64,000 bases of DNA from Clonostachys chloroleuca (lineage: Eukaryota; Ascomycota; Sordariomycetes; Hypocreales; Bionectriaceae), in assembly GCA_037952775.1 (NCBI GenBank), contig JBANAY010000004.1, positions 13,020,001 to 13,084,000 of the forward strand, read 5' to 3'. Shown here piece by piece: positions 23,101 to 38,581 of the stretch. The notes beneath the pieces were generated by a model, which had not been told where the DNA came from, did no database searches, and was given only the letters and a program-made list of their open reading frames with translations. The position numbers and the translations under genes are program-made. Every line of letters begins with the position of its first letter. Position 1 is the stretch's first letter.

Positions 23101-24607
23101 CCGAATGTTCAGCTACCGTTGAACGCCACAGGCGCTCTATGGATGAAAACGCTGCTCGCTTTATGCTCTTCGTTCGCCAGAATGCTCTACGCAAAGGACA
23201 AGCCAATGACTTGCACCTTTCTTGGAGGGAAGTGAATTGGGCATACCATTCTACTAGTCAGGATATCTTGGTGGACTTTGTGTCACGACAGAATCACGGC
23301 AACATGCTTTGGTCCAACGCTCGTGAGAATGGCCTCTTCATGTGGTTGACGGATATAAACACTGTGGTAAGTCTTACAAATCGATATACTCCTTCCTCCC
23401 AAACCATGTACTCACACTTGGCAGAGGGTTCAATTCGAAATGATTGCGAGGAATGAGTACACCAGGGATGAGGATAAAAACCCTGTTGGCTGCAGTCTCT
23501 ACTACCTGGCACTTCGTAAAAAGACAGTGCTTCAAGGGTTATGGCGCATGGCTCTAGCGAACAAAGAACAAATTGCCACGCAGCGGTTACTGGCTAACAA
23601 CTTTGCTGATCCAAAATGGAAGACGACAGCATTAAAGAATGCATATGCATTGCTGAGTAAACGACGGTTCGGTAGGATTACACACTCAAATCCAGATTAA
23701 CTATTATTTGTGGGCTTGCTAATCAATACAACGTGTAGAGTATGCGGCCGCATTCTTTCTGCTTGCCGACAATCTCGAAAGTGCAGTTGATATCTGCCTA
23801 CACCAACTGAAAGATATCCAGTTGGCCATTGCAATAGCGCGTGTGTATGGAGGAGATGAGAGCCCTGTGCTGCGCAAAATCCTACATGATGAAGTGCTTC
23901 CGTTAGCGGCCCAGGAAGGCAATCGATGGCTGGCATCGTGGGCCTTTTGGATGCTGGGTCGAAAGGACATGGCCGTCCGAGCTCTTGTTGTAAGATTTAC
24001 AGCCCATGACTTGCACTGCTGTTCTCCACCCCGTATTATTGTCTCAAGAAAGAAGGGGCTAACCAAACTTACACCTCGCAGACACCTGTGTACGACCTTG
24101 TGGAGACACCCTGTTCCCCAGATATCAAGTCCCGCCTATTTTTGACGGATGATCCGGCACTCGTGGTTCTCTATTCACAGCTTCGACAACAAACTTTGCA
24201 AACGCTCCGAGGAGCATCTAAGGTCACGCCCAAGGTAGAGTGGGGGTTTGTTCTGCATAGCGCAAAGCTGTATGACCGCATGGGTTGTGATCTCCTTGGC
24301 CTAGATTTAGGTGAGCCACAATCAGCTTCTCCCCTTGCTATCGATGCTTCAGACACAGAATAAGCTAAATGTTTCCTCTTCAGTCCGCAACTGGGAGTTC
24401 CAGCAGATGTCCACAATTACACAGATTGGTGGTAACGTCAATCCTCTCCAGTTACTCCGAAGAAGGAGTTCACTCGTCGTCGATGATCGCCCTGCTTTGG
24501 GCATAGAGCGCAAGATTATGATCGAAGGGCCGAAGAAGCCCAAGGCAGCACCAACAACGTTCCAAGAACCCGATGCAGGATCACTCCTGGATAGCTTTGG
24601 ATTTTAG
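20180..24607 (+). CDS. rav1: Rav1/DMXL-type RAVE complex subunit, V-ATPase assembly regulator
   Basis: Eight exons (20180-20260, 20339-20527, 20579-22867, 22923-23366, 23425-23671, 23739-23989, 24082-24310, 24384-24607) give 1317 residues. Rav1 is the large WD-repeat subunit of the RAVE complex, which with Skp1 promotes glucose-dependent reassembly of the vacuolar H+-ATPase; animal relatives are DMXL1/2 (rabconnectins). The N-terminal two thirds carries beta-propeller blades, such as ENVLYTFSTDSTVRIWTP. The C-terminal Rav1 domain is recognised by LHLSWREVNWAYHS, CSLYYLALRKKTVLQGLWRMA and WKTTALKNAYALLSKRRFEY, followed by helical repeats. An acidic stretch (DEDEDDDT) follows exon 3. Donor 2 is a non-standard GTTCGC. 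All phases agree, and no lesion is seen. Confidence 0.92.
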
Positions 24608-25348
24608 CGTGGAGGCAAGATGTGTTTTTTCGGCGATTTCTCGTCGCCTTTGTTTGTAATATGTATAGTATGGGGTGGATTGAGCGGAAGAAATCTCTTC
24701 CAGCTCTGCTCTTGTACAAAAGTCGAGGGGCGGGTAGGATGGCTGTATATAATGGATGGCGATCATATCAGGGGCATGAACATAATATTACTAGAGTAAA
24801 GTGGTTGGTTCAGTCCGGAAAGGCACACAGAAAGAGAGGACAAAATGAACAGGAATGTACATTCAAGACTGCTATGGCTTGACATTGATACGACAAGGGA
24901 GGTCTCCCTCCATAAGTTCGAGGGTGATCTCTTGAGTATGGATCGTTCAAGTCATTTCTAGGTTCGCAAAAGACTAGATTGTCTTCCTTTTATTATCTAA
25001 GGACACCTGACTCAGAGCGCCTTGTGTGAGAATTGCCGAAGATCAGAGTACATTAATTGATCTATCGGCGCATTGCCAGATGAGACACCGTGGCGAGCTT
25101 TAAACATACCTTAGGTATGGATAGACGTGGTATGCGTAATGTGATGCTTAGTAAGGCTGCTCATCAATTCGCCGATAGCGGGATTACATCATCCTGCAAG
25201 GCGGCGGGTGGAAAACTGCCGGCTGCTACAAGTATCTCCGGGCGTTGAATCCCCCGTAGCACCACTCAAAGTTGATTCCGGCCTCGACCATCATCAACCC
25301 CGATTGTCCGCTGTCCCAATCATCCTCCGAGGGTTTTGATTGAAGGCA
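24608..25348. other. Intergenic spacer
   Basis: About 740 bases between Rav1 and the OPT transporter. Open frames show no domain. Presumed terminator and promoter sequence. Confidence 0.5.
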
Positions 25349-27743
25349 ATGGCACCTCCAGTCCCTCCTGGACAGAGCTTCACGGCCCGCGGGGTCCTGG
25401 TGGGCCTTGCGGTAGGGACCGTCATCTGTGCCGCCAATGTTTACTTTGGACTCCAGACTGGCTGGGTTTCTATCATGTCGATGCCCGCCAGTCTGATGGG
25501 ATTCGGGATCTTCAAACTTCTGTCTCGTCACCTGACCTTCCCCTTCACCCCCGTGGAGAATGTACTCGTTCAGAGCGTAGCATGTGGGATGGCTATTATG
25601 CCTTTGGGCTGTGGCCTTGTTGGCGTGGTTAGTTCTAACGCCAGCCGGTCTTCGGTAATATGAGAGAGTTGTTTGCTAACTGAGGCCATGGCAGATACCA
25701 GCCATGACGATGCTTCTGTTACCTGAAGAGCAAGGCCCTTTGAACTTGAGCACCTGGCAGCTTATCGTTTGGTCCCTTGGCCTGTGTTATTTTGGCGTTG
25801 TATTTGCCGTCCCACTGTAAGATCTTCGTATTCAATGAGTAGAGTGTATGAGCGCCTATGCTGACTATGGTGGAAGTCGTCGGCAAGTCATCATCCGGGA
25901 GCGGCTGCGATTCCCCAGCGGTTTCAGCACAGCCGTGCTCATTTCTTTCCTGCATGGCCAGGGCCAGCAATCACAGAAGGAGCTTGACGCTGCGGCTGAG
26001 GGTAAATTTGCCAGCCTGGTTCCTCGTGACGAGCCTCTCTTGGCCGAAGAGTCCTCGGCCGTCAGTGGTGATATTGACAACGATGTACAAGAGGAATCTG
26101 GCGAAAAGAGCGACGATTGGGCATCCAAAATGCGCCTCCTTCTTATCTGCTTTCTAATTTCTGGTGTTTACACGGTTTGCACGTACTTCTTGCCTATTCT
26201 CCGAAACCTACCCATCTTTGGGACTACTGCCGCCCAAGTGTGGCTGTGGACGTTGAATCCCAGTCTTGCCTATGTTGGCCAGGGGATCATCATGGGCGCC
26301 GAGACGACTCTGCATATGACTATTGGCGCAGTCGTTGGTTGGGCTATCCTCAGCCCATTGGCCAAGTCCAGGGGCTGGGCTCCGGGGCCTGTCGATGACT
26401 GGGAGACTGGTAGTAAGGGGTGGATCGTTTGGATTTCGCTTGCCATCATGCTTGTTGACGCGGTTGTGAGCCTTTCATACATTGCGCTACGTCCCTTAAT
26501 CGGCCACCAGGTTGCAACCGTGTCCAGGCTGTTGGTACAGAAAATCCAGGCCAGTGGTGTCGCAAAAATCTTCCAAGAGAACTCACATGCATACACTGCA
26601 ATCCCGTCTCATGAGGAAAACGAAGAAACGCCTCGTCATTCTCAGGAGAGGGAAGGTAGCCTCCGTCTAGTGAATCCCTACAAAAAAGACGAGGACGAGG
26701 ACGAGGATGCCCCTGCCCATCAACGTATCAGCGCCAAAATCGTCACAATCGGACTGATTGTATCCATTGCGCTGTGTATCCTAACCATACACATTGTTTT
26801 CGGGGACCTCATTCCGCTCTATGCCACAATCATTGCAGTTTTCATGGCATTGGTTCTCAGCATCATGGGTGTCAGGGCTCTCGGGGAGACAGACCTAAAT
26901 CCAGTGTCAGGAATTAGCAAGCTTGCGCAGCTTTTTTTTGCACTCATCATCCCTCAGTCTCACAAGTCCAGCGTTTTGATCAATCTCATTGCGGGCGCGG
27001 TCTCTGAAGCCGGGGCATTGCAGGCTGGCGACTTGATGCAGGATTTGAAGACTGGCCATCTGCTTGGAGCAGCACCCAAGGCTCAGTTCTGGGGCCAGAC
27101 CATTGGTGCAACCGCCGGTGCGATCCTGGGAGCCCTCATCTACCAACTATACACGACGTAAGTGAGCCCTACTGAACTCTACCTCTCAACACCTGATAGC
27201 TATCTTTTGTACTAAAACAAGTGCAGGGTCTATGAAATTCCCGGCGACTTGTTCCAGGTTCCCACCGCGTACGTCTGGATTTTCACTGCCAGGCTTGTCA
27301 CTGGCAAAGGTCTCCCACATATGGTCAAGGAATGGGCTATTGGGGCCGGTATCTTGTTTGCGATTGCGACAATCATCAGGACTGTCTCGGTCGGCAAAGC
27401 GTGGCGACCTCTGGTGCCGGGCGGCATTGCAGTAGCCGTCGGTGGGTGCTATCCCTGATTCTAGGTCATCTCTACTCAGGCTTTATGAATACTGACCGTT
27501 CTTAGGCATGTACAATGTCCCATCGTTCACATTAGCTCGGGCCATCGGTGGCATTGGTGGATGGTATTGGATTCATGTCATGAAACGGTCAAATACGCCT
27601 CTCATCATACTTGCATCAGTAAGTTCCCCTTTGGCACACTGAGCCAATAGCTACTAACAAGCACTCAGGGTTTTATCCTCGGAGAAGGGTTTTTAAGCAT
27701 AGTCAATCTCATCCTTCAAGGTCTGAAGGTGCCGCATCTTTAA
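25349..27743 (+). CDS. OPT-superfamily oligopeptide / metal-chelate transporter
   Basis: Six exons (25349-25627, 25695-25816, 25877-27157, 27227-27441, 27506-27618, 27669-27743) encode 694 residues with consistent phases. The OPT signature region opens the protein (SFTARGVLVGLAVGTVICAANVYFGLQTGW), followed by many hydrophobic membrane segments; conserved blocks include RRQVIIRERLRFPSG and PIFGTTAAQVW, and SEAGALQAGDLMQDLKTGHLLGA plus FWGQTIGA. An acidic, charged cytosolic loop (EDEDEDAP) separates the two halves. It resembles the fungal Ygl114w-like branch, whose substrate is unsettled; OPT members carry small peptides, glutathione or metal-siderophore complexes as proton symporters, so the substrate here is unknown. 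Exon 3 uses an AAG acceptor, needed to restore LRRQV. Confidence 0.9.
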
Positions 27744-27826
27744 AATAGAGAGCATGCCATATATCATACATATAGAGCACTTCTTTTTTTTTTCCCCTCA
27801 GATGTAGATCCTACTCTAATCTAGAC

Positions 27827-29561
<1,735 letters not shown>

Positions 29562-30117
29562 GATGAAAGTTGCGGGGCGGAACGGTCAACTTTTTTCTTT
29601 TTGCCTTTTTCGGGCCTCTTTGTGACCTTTTCTACCCCCGAATGTTCACAGCTTCTCTACAGATGAATGTCACAAAGAGCGTGGAGGGATGGGCCTAATT
29701 TGAAAAAGAGTAGAAAAAGAGGGCGTTCCAGCCGTCGGTTTTACAATGCGCAATGAAGTAAATAAACGGCCAAATACAAACTTTCAATGCGGCCCCATAC
29801 TATTGCTACGTTTTATCTTGGGTGCCCAAATAAAATAAATGTAGTACTAGGGCTGGATGGATATGGTTGGTGGAGATGCAATGCGGCGAGGTGCAATATC
29901 GCTGTACAGGGTAGCTAAGAGAGTAGCCTGAGAATTGAACAGCCGCCAGGCATGGGACGAGCAATCCAATGGTTGTGGACAGTCATTCGTCTCGATCCTT
30001 GATCATAGGCTCGTCGGGGAGAAGCTGTTTACCTCTATTCACAACATATATCTTCAAAATCTGGCAGACATTGTTCCTCTCCGTGAAACTCACGACGACC
30101 CCACTCAAAACGCCAAA
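29562..30117. other. Spacer upstream of PRMT3 and downstream of Uso1
   Basis: About 550 bases between two minus-strand genes. It holds the PRMT3 promoter and Uso1 3' UTR. Nothing else recognised. Confidence 0.5.
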
Positions 30118-33100
30118 CTAGGCCTTCTTGCTGTTGCTTTTGCTTGCCTCCTCGTCATCCTCGTCCTCGTCATCCTCCTCTTCATCGTCTTCATCGTCAT
30201 CATCATCAGCATCTGATACTGTCTCCCCTAATTCTTGGAGCCGCGCCTAAGTATTCAGCTGTTAGAATAGTTGAAATCAACAAGATTGTTGGTTTGGCCG
30301 CCCATACCTTGTACTTGTTAACCTTATCTTCTAGGTCTCCGAAGACCATTAGTAAATCATCTAGCTCTGATTGCGTCGCGTCCTTGGCATTGTTTGCTTC
30401 AGTCGTCTGGGTCTTGGCCTGCACCACATGTTAGAGCGAGATAAGCGGAAAATATAAAAATGGTTACCGGACATACCTCTTTGAGCTGAGATTCTAACTT
30501 CTCAACCACAGTTTGTGTTTTCTTGAGCTCTTGCTCTAGGCCCTGGTATTTCTTTTCAGCCTCCACCGAACGCGTTGTGTGCTCCTTTATCTTTGCCGCG
30601 CTTTCATCACGGAGGGCTTGCATCTCGTGTGTTTTGCTTTTGTTCGCCTAGATTCAAATTTTATTAGTGTTACTCGCAAATACGATTAAGTGGCTATAGG
30701 GCATACCTTTAACAAATCTACCTCGAGCCGACTGATGGTTGCTTTCAGATCAGCAGACTCGGCTTCGCTTCGGCGATGAACTCGCTCGACTTCTGTCTCT
30801 GCCACCTTCCGTGCCTGAGCGAGCTGCTTCTGGTGGTCGGATTCGATAGATTTCATCTGTTGTCTCAATTCTGCCGTTTGCTTTCCAGTTTCGGCCTCAG
30901 CTGTCTCAGCGGCTTTGAGAGCTTGGCTGAGCTTATTCTGGTAGTCCGATTCGACTGCACTCATCTGTTGCTTCCACCTTGCTGATAGTTTCTCTGTCTC
31001 GGCTTCGGCGGCTTTGCGGGCCTGGCTAAGCTGTTTCTGTAAATCGGCTTCTTTGGCTGCAATCTGCTTTTTCCAGTTGGCGTTTAGCCTCTCGGCATCT
31101 GCCTCCTTGATTGCGAGCTGTTTCTTCCAGTTGACACTTTGCCTCTCATTTTCTGCCTCCTTTGCCGCAACCTGGCTCTGGAGCTTTCTGTTTCCCATGT
31201 TAGCTTGAAACCCCATCATATTTTGATCGAAATGACAAACCGCAACTCTGCCTCATGAACTCTTTGTTGAGTTTCGGATGCATTCTTGGCCTTGCTAAAC
31301 TCAGCGCCTGTATTGTCCTTCGTTCGGCGATGCTCAGCTCTCTCTTGGTTCAGTTTCTCCTCGAGAGAAGCTAGGGAGGCCTTCAAGTCTTCCATGGTAC
31401 GGTCCTTCTCTTCAACTTGGTTCCTCAATGAATCAACTAATTCTCGGGATATTCCTTTCTGAATCCCGTTGGAGACTACGGAAATTTCCATGCTAGGATC
31501 CCTGTCAAGAGCGCGGGCGATGCGGCTATAATTGTCCTTGAAGAAATCAATAAAAACGGCGTCGAAAAATACTTCGGGCAGCCCTGACGCTGTAGCATCA
31601 AGCTTTTGAGGCGTGACATCAAACTCTCGTATGATCGGATGGCTCCGGAGATTCCCTAATCGATCCAAGTATCGATCTCTTTCGAGCCTGGATAATAATA
31701 TAGAGTGCAGCGTTGCCCTCGGGATGGGGGAGTCTTTGGTTGAAAACTCGTAAGCGACACCAAGAAGCATAGCACACAAGCCTTGCACCAGCTCACCACC
31801 AGGGGTATTAGGCTGTAGAACGGCCTGGATCAGCCCCTGAACATTACTGCCTTCGGTTAGGAAATCATTCACAGCGTCCATGTCTTCATAGAGCCAGCCG
31901 AGGAGGATCATTAAATATCCCACTAAAATTCTTGGGTCATCGTCCCGTCGCAGGCCCGTTATGAGATGAGCGGCCATTGTTTGAATGCTTGTGACAACCT
32001 CTTCACCAGTAGAGTGGTCGCCTTCGGTTAGCTCTAGGGCCTTCGCTTTTGTTGTTGGGTTATTGTACAAAAGGTGGAAAACGATTACGGCGGCAAACCA
32101 CAGTCTATACGGATCGCTTGCATTCACTGCGGCAGTTGGGTTTAGTAGCATCGTCAGCACATTTGTGGTCTCGTCCTCATCGGATTGATAGCCCATTATG
32201 GCCCTTCCTAAGAAGTGCGCTTTGACCTCAGAATGATCTGAGAAATACGCCTTCAGGCACTCGCATGCAGAGAACCGAACATCGAATGCGCTCGGATCTT
32301 GCAAGCCAAGTGTAAGGTCAAGTAGGCCATCAATTACATAGACCTTCTCTGGCCCCTGAGAATCTTCAGCTGGCTTCGCATCTTTAAGCGGAGAGGGGAC
32401 CATGAGAGACGCGAATGACTCTTGGAGTTCGGAATTTTTCTCAATCATGTTGCCGCTGGTCAAAAGTGCCTATGGGGCTCGAGTTAATGAGACTGGCAGT
32501 GACCTTTCGGGAGAGACACACTCACCTCGGCCTTGATCTGAGATTGGGCTTCTTGGCTGAATGCTAATTGGAGAACATTGAATCCAAGACCATGTTTCCA
32601 GAACGCCACTTGGTTTTGAGGGGTAGCCGCAGATCCAGGGGTAATAAAAAGCCGGAGGACAGATAAGAATGCATACAGGATGCGATTTCTCTGGGCGAGA
32701 GCCCATTCGGCGATATCTGTTTCTTGACTCTGAAACTGCAGCAAGCTTGCCAGGAGCTCTGACAGACGTTTAATAAACCCGGATTCCCGGAACAAAGATT
32801 GGTTTGTTGGGTTACGCCGTAAAAGATTGGCCAGTAAGATTAAACAATCCTCTACAGCTCGACCGCCTTCAGAGAGAGAGCCCTCAGCGTCGACAATCTT
32901 AAGAATTCTCTCGAAAGCATTCTCGAAAGCTACGAGCTTTTGGATATCCACGGACGTCAGGGTGAGGTAGGTTAATAGTGAAACAGCTTCGTTGCGAATA
33001 GCTTCTCTCTGATCATCCAAAATGGAAACTAGCCGCGAGATACCGAGCGGGGCAGTAAAAATACACTCCTCTGTTCTCTCAGGCCGAGCAGACAAGATGG

Positions 33101-33506
33101 CGGAAAGCAATTGGAGAGAATACAAGCGCCCGTAGAAGTCGCCGGAATCTAGGAAGTCAAGAAGCAATGTGATGTTTTCCAGTCGCTGCGTGAACTCATC
33201 AGCCAGCCAAAGTGCGATTTCATCTGACGCTTCAGGGCTGCCCTTGTTAGGGCTGAATAGCATCAAGAGTGTCTCGAGGACTATTTTCACCGTATCGATG
33301 TCCTCGCCATCCTTTCTCAAGCTCCCAATGAGCCCTCTTAATGCTTCTGAGGCAACCGAAGCAGGATAGTCTTTAGCGAAACTCCTCAAGCCCAGAATAG
33401 ATGCACGACGGTGTTCGAGAAGCGTCGACGAGGCTAAGCGGCCACTTAGAACAGTTATGGTCTCGCTGACAGACTGTATCGCCGGTGTAGTTGATATCGA
33501 GAACAT
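30118..33506 (-). CDS. uso1: Uso1/p115 vesicle-tethering protein
   Basis: Exons 33506-32526, 32469-31241, 31197-30717, 30647-30477, 30418-30308 and 30246-30118 encode 1033 residues. Uso1/p115 tethers COPII vesicles to the Golgi. The armadillo-like head (about residues 1-660) includes LLEHRRASILGLRSFAKDYPASV-type sequence and RLYSLQLLSAILSARP; a long coiled coil follows with a repeated 'WKKQ..AKEAD' pattern, and the protein ends in a strongly acidic stretch of Asp/Glu then a short basic end. Domain order and the acidic tail match the family. Intron 2 has an odd GTTTGT donor, but the join restores RKLQSQV and all phases agree. Confidence 0.93.
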
Positions 33507-34505
33507 GGTTATAACCGGCTGGAGTGCCCTGCCATTGGGTAGCCGTTAATATCCACCTTAACTGACCAGGACACCTGTTTTTGAAGAACCGCGGCTTGTA
33601 TCGGAGCAGTAGGGTTGAAGGCGCACGGCGTCGGCTGTCGATGGTCGATGGGGCGGACTATTTGATAGCAAGTTGGTCGCTACTGTCTTGCTGTGACGTT
33701 TTCTCGGCTGAACCGTGTGGGTTAATGTCAATGCGACTTTGGAGAATACTATGATAGTGAAAAACACTACTCACCGGAATCTCAACCGCTCATCATTGGA
33801 GTCTTGAGAATTCGACGGGAGCGCATGGTCTCAGCTACCCAAGCGAAGCGCAAGTTGAAACAGGTGGCCATGAAGCTGCCCACTTAACGGGTAGCTTAAG
33901 GGGATCATCCTCACTCAGAGCACGTCCCTTTAGCTACATGCTACTTCTTTAGTGCATGACAAGCTTAGCTCGGGTAGAGATAAGATATGTATGTACAAGG
34001 TAGAGCGCGCGCCAATAGGACTGGTAGCAGGGCCTGAAGGCGGGGCGAGTCCCTGTAGTGGGTCCATCATGCTACGAAGAGGTGATACTTTTGTTCTACC
34101 TCCAGGTCCAGCCAGACTGCGTTGGAATTAAAAGTACATCCAAGGTAGCTTACAACTAGACTCTGCGCCAGGGACCCGCTAACTTTTCCAACTGACGCTT
34201 TCGCATCGCAGCCACTTCTTCTTCCTCTACCAAAGCAACTGAACGTATTTTCTCTATCTCATCAAGGGCATTCCACTCCTGCGAGTCGGTCGTTTCTTTT
34301 CGCTCATATATCTTGTAGCTCTGGGCATGACCTGCTAACGGATCCCCTTTCCCTTGATACCTATTTCATCTGGGATTTCCTTGCATCTGCTTCTCGAACT
34401 TCAGGCCCATGCTGTGACCGTCGCGATTGTCACCTGCTGTCATCTGGGTTCTGTTGTCTTGCGCCCTGTTTAGCCTTTCTATCCGCACCAAATTCCACCT
34501 TCATC
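33507..34505. other. Bidirectional promoter region, Uso1 / Rat1
   Basis: One kilobase between divergent starts. No conserved site I can name with confidence and no gene recognised. Confidence 0.5.
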
Positions 34506-37500
34506 ATGGGTATTCCCGCCGCTTTCCGATGGCTTTCAAACCGATATCCCAAGATCATCTCCCCGGTGATAGAGGACCAACCTATCACTATGGATGATGG
34601 AACAACAATTCCTGTCGACACAACGAAGCCCAACCCAAACGGCGAGGAGTTCGACAATCTCTATCTTGACATGAACGGCATCGTCCACCCTTGCTCCCAC
34701 CCGGAAGATAGGCCTGCACCAAAAGATGAGGAGGAAATGATGCTTGAGGTCTTCAGATATACTGACCGCGTTGTGAACATGGTCCGACCGCGAAAGATTT
34801 TGATGATTGCTGTTGGTATGTGCCTTTCCTTATAAACCACTCCCATCTTGCCAATATCTGTCATCCTAGACTAGGGAACGTTATGGTCTAACCTATCATT
34901 TCTAGATGGTGTTGCACCTCGAGCAAAGATGAACCAGCAACGATCCCGACGCTTCCGCGCCGCCCAGGAAGCCAAGGAGAAAGAAGCAGACAAACAAGAA
35001 TTATTGAAGCTTTTGAAACAGCAAAATGGCGGCACTCTACCCCACGAAAACGCCGAGACAATCGCTAAGAAAGCATTCGACTCCAATTCAATCACTCCCG
35101 GAACGCCTTTCATGGACATCCTTGCCACCAGCTTGCGATATTGGTGTCAATATAAACTAAATACAGATCCTGGATGGGCAAAACTCAAGGTTTTGATATC
35201 TGATGCAACGGTTCCAGGAGAAGGCGAGCACAAAATCATGTCATTTGTTCGATCGCAGAGGGCTTCCCCCGACCATGACCCGAACACACGCCACGTAATC
35301 TACGGTCTTGATGCAGATCTGATCATGTTAGGTCTCGCGACCCACGAGCCTCATTTCCGAGTTTTGCGCGAGGATGTTTTCTTCCAGCAAAGTAAAACAA
35401 GAACTTGCCAATTGTGCGGGCAGAAAGGTCACGAAGCCCGTAACTGTCGAGGCGAGGCCAAAGAAAAAGACGGCGACTTCGACGAGAAGGATAGCGCGGT
35501 TGAGTTGAAGCCTTTCATCTGGTTGCATGTGGCTGTCCTTCGAGAGTATCTTGCCATCGAGCTCTCTGTTCCGGATCTCCCATTTCGATTTGATCTGGAG
35601 CGTGCTGTCGACGACTGGATTTTTATGTGCTGTTTTGTTGGAAACGACTTCTTGCCGCATCTCCCCGCGTTGGAGATTCGGGAAGACGGAATCGACACAT
35701 TGACAGCGATTTGGAGAGATAATCTTCCTTCCATGGGTGGCTACGTGACTAAGGACGGCCATATAGACATGGACAGAGCGCAGTGTATTCTAGATGGCCT
35801 AGCAAAACAGGAGGACGCCATCTTCAAAAGGAGGAGGGAGCAAGAGCAACGCCGAGAAGCCAACGCAAAGCGGAGAAAATTACAAAACGAAGCGAATTCA
35901 GCAAGGAATGGAGGCCCTGGGGGTAAAATGAACCCAAAGAATCAAGACCATACAGCGCCACATCTCCTTCACCCTATCGGCTCGTTTCCGCAAAAGCCTC
36001 CCGGTGCGCTCACTCATGATATGATAGTTAACCGAGCTACTGTCCAGGATGCCAATGCAGCCAATAAAAGCGCCGCGGATGTCCTTAAAAATCGACTGAA
36101 AGCGGAGATGGCTCTCCCTCCCGCTGAGAAAGGAGTTGATACTCCCGAGAGCCCACCGTCGCTTGGCAAACGGAAAGCTGCCGAGTTTGAGGAGGATAAC
36201 GGTAGTACCACCTCCGGGAACCAAACACCTGCCCCGGCAGCAGATGAGGGACCGACTGATACCGTTCGAATGTGGGAGGAAGGATACGCAGACCGATACT
36301 ACGAGCAAAAATTCCACAAGGACCCTTCTGACATTGAATTCCGTCACCAGGTGGGTCGTGCATATGCTGAAGGGTTGGCATGGGTCCTGCTGTACTACTT
36401 TCAAGGATGCCCCTCATGGGAATGGTATTATCCTTATCATTACGCCCCGTTCGCAGCGGACTTCAAGGACCTTGGGAAGATGGACATTCGCTTCGAGAAG
36501 GGGCGAATTTCTAGGCCGTTTGAGCAACTCATGAGTGTGCTTCCTGCCGCCTCCCGTCATGCCATTCCCGAAGTCTTCCACCCGCTTATGCTGGAGCCCG
36601 ATAGCGAGATCATTGATTTTTATCCCGAAGATTTCGTAGTTGACCTTAACGGGAAGAAATTCGCATGGCAAGGTGTGGCCCTGCTGCCATTCATTGACAT
36701 GCCAAGACTACTTGGAGCTGTTCACAAGAAGTATCCGCTACTCAGCGCCGATGACACAAGGCGAAACGACATCGGCACAGACAACCTGTTGTTTTCGGAC
36801 AGTCACGAGGGCATTTACGACGAGGTGTTGACTAATTTCTACTCCAAGAAGCAAGGGGCACCGCAGTTTAAGCTGAACTCCAAAACCAGCGGCGGCCTTA
36901 CTGGCAAAGTCATCAAACAAGAAGACTATGTGCCCCATGGGATGCTACAATATCCTTTAGATCGAAAGGCCCTTCCGGATCTTGATTATGATCGTTCTAT
37001 AAGGTAAGCTACCATTCAACCCCCGACTTATCCTAATTCTTATCGCTAACTTTGTACTCCCTTTCAAGTGTCATTTTTGAGATGCCAGTCACCACACATA
37101 CGCACAAATCCATGCTCCTGCGTGGAGTCAAGTTGCCAACGGCCCAATTGACTCGAAGCGATATTGAAGTCATGAAAGGCAAAGCTAGAAGAGGTGGGAG
37201 AAACTACGGGGGCGCTCCGCTAGGCCGACACGACCAAGGTAATGGTCGAAGAGAGCCGATTCATTACGGATCAGAATCCCGGTACAACAATGGACCACGC
37301 GGAGGACACCGGGGCGGTGGGCGAGGCGGATACCATGGTGGCAATGGCTCCTACTCGCAATACGATGCTCCGGGTCGATCCTATCCATCTCATCCTCCAG
37401 CATGGCAACCACCACCTCCTGGGGCACCAGGGTTCGGCATGGGAGTTCCACCTCCTCCTCCTGGAGTGCACTTCCAGAATGGCCATCGCCAAAACCATGG

Positions 37501-37615
37501 GCACTCTGGATCATATTCAGGACATCGAGGGTCGAATGATCGTCGTGACTACGCACCGCCTCCACCACAGCATTGGCAGAACGGGCAAAATCGAGACTGG
37601 CGTGGCCAGCGATAA
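34506..37615 (+). CDS. rat1: 5'-3' exoribonuclease Rat1/Xrn2
   Basis: Exons 34506-34815, 34906-37003 and 37069-37615 encode 984 residues. Rat1 is the nuclear 5'-3' exonuclease that trims rRNA and snoRNA and terminates RNA polymerase II by the torpedo mechanism, usually with Rai1. The XRN N-terminal domain starts [11 protein letters not shown], and the metal-binding acidic segments are visible: [40 protein letters not shown] and [17 protein letters not shown] zinc knuckle ([14 protein letters not shown]) lies near residue 270; the insertion is typical of filamentous-fungal Rat1. The second XRN region covers [25 protein letters not shown]. The C terminus is a Gly/Arg/Pro-rich low-complexity tail. 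All phases agree. Confidence 0.96.
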
Positions 37616-38581
37616 GATGGAACATCTAGCTGTAGAGCGATATTCCTGCTGGGACACCAATTTATTTGTTTCTTATCAGGTACCTACTTATATAGAATCA
37701 TCAGCCAATGGCTAGCAAGTACATCTGTGAACCCCTTTTTTGTTTCCCCTCTTCATTTTGTTGATGTCATTGTTGTGGTGCTATATCGAGCCGTGATAAG
37801 GCCCTATCGTCGATAAGGTGGGAAGAAAGGGTTTTTGAAATTAGGAATAATAAGATTCGATTGGCAATCCTATGCTTCACAAGTTACCCTTGCCCTTGCC
37901 CCGGATGAATAGGGGACACGTTGTCTCTACACGTTGGGCGCAAATTGTGCCGCAGATAGTTGATTATACCTAAGTAGGTAGGTAGGTACGGTGTATTCAG
38001 GGAAAAATCGAACCCGTCGAGAAGTCCAACAGAGCACTGGGGAGCTCAATTTATTTACCGACTCGTAGATTTATCCTTGCATGCATACCTTGATGTGGGT
38101 AGCGTCAGTGGTGTCAGTGGTGTGCTGAAGTACCCGCAATTGGGCCTCTGACACGCGGGGTCTCGTCTTGGCTCGTTCTGGGTTGGGGGCTTCTTCACAT
38201 TCATGCGCCCATTAATCGCTTTCTGTTCGTCTCGACTTTGACTTGGGGCAGAAGCGCTGGTGCAGGGTTTGGAAACAGACAGCCTGTCACGAATTGCATC
38301 AACCGCACGGCTCTCGTACCGTTTCACTGCTCGCCTACCCCAGACTCCAACCACCACCATCCCAACTTTGAGTGCTAGGCAAGCTCCGTAGTCTATCAGC
38401 TATTAGCGCCTTCGCATTCCGCGCAGCTGGCCACCTACTTGAAGAGCTCTCGAAACCGACTGGTAGTTATTCGACGCAAGGGTTGGGTCGCACCCCTTTC
38501 ACCTGGCTGAGGTAGTTTGTGGGATCTGGACCTGGAGTCTCAGCAGCCGATCATACTGTGTCCACCTTCAATGCTTCAGCA
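37616..38581. other. Intergenic spacer
   Basis: Nearly 1 kb between Rat1 and the RasGAP gene, both on plus. Contains a short TAGG repeat near 37974-37986, including CTAAGTAGGTAGG (inverted copy at 19728-19740). No gene or tRNA is supported. Confidence 0.5.

Noticed and set aside
37985..38030. Possible tRNA B box (GGGTTCGAT on minus)
   Set aside because: The match to the GGTTCGANTCC B box is incomplete and no A box or cloverleaf arms are found beside it.
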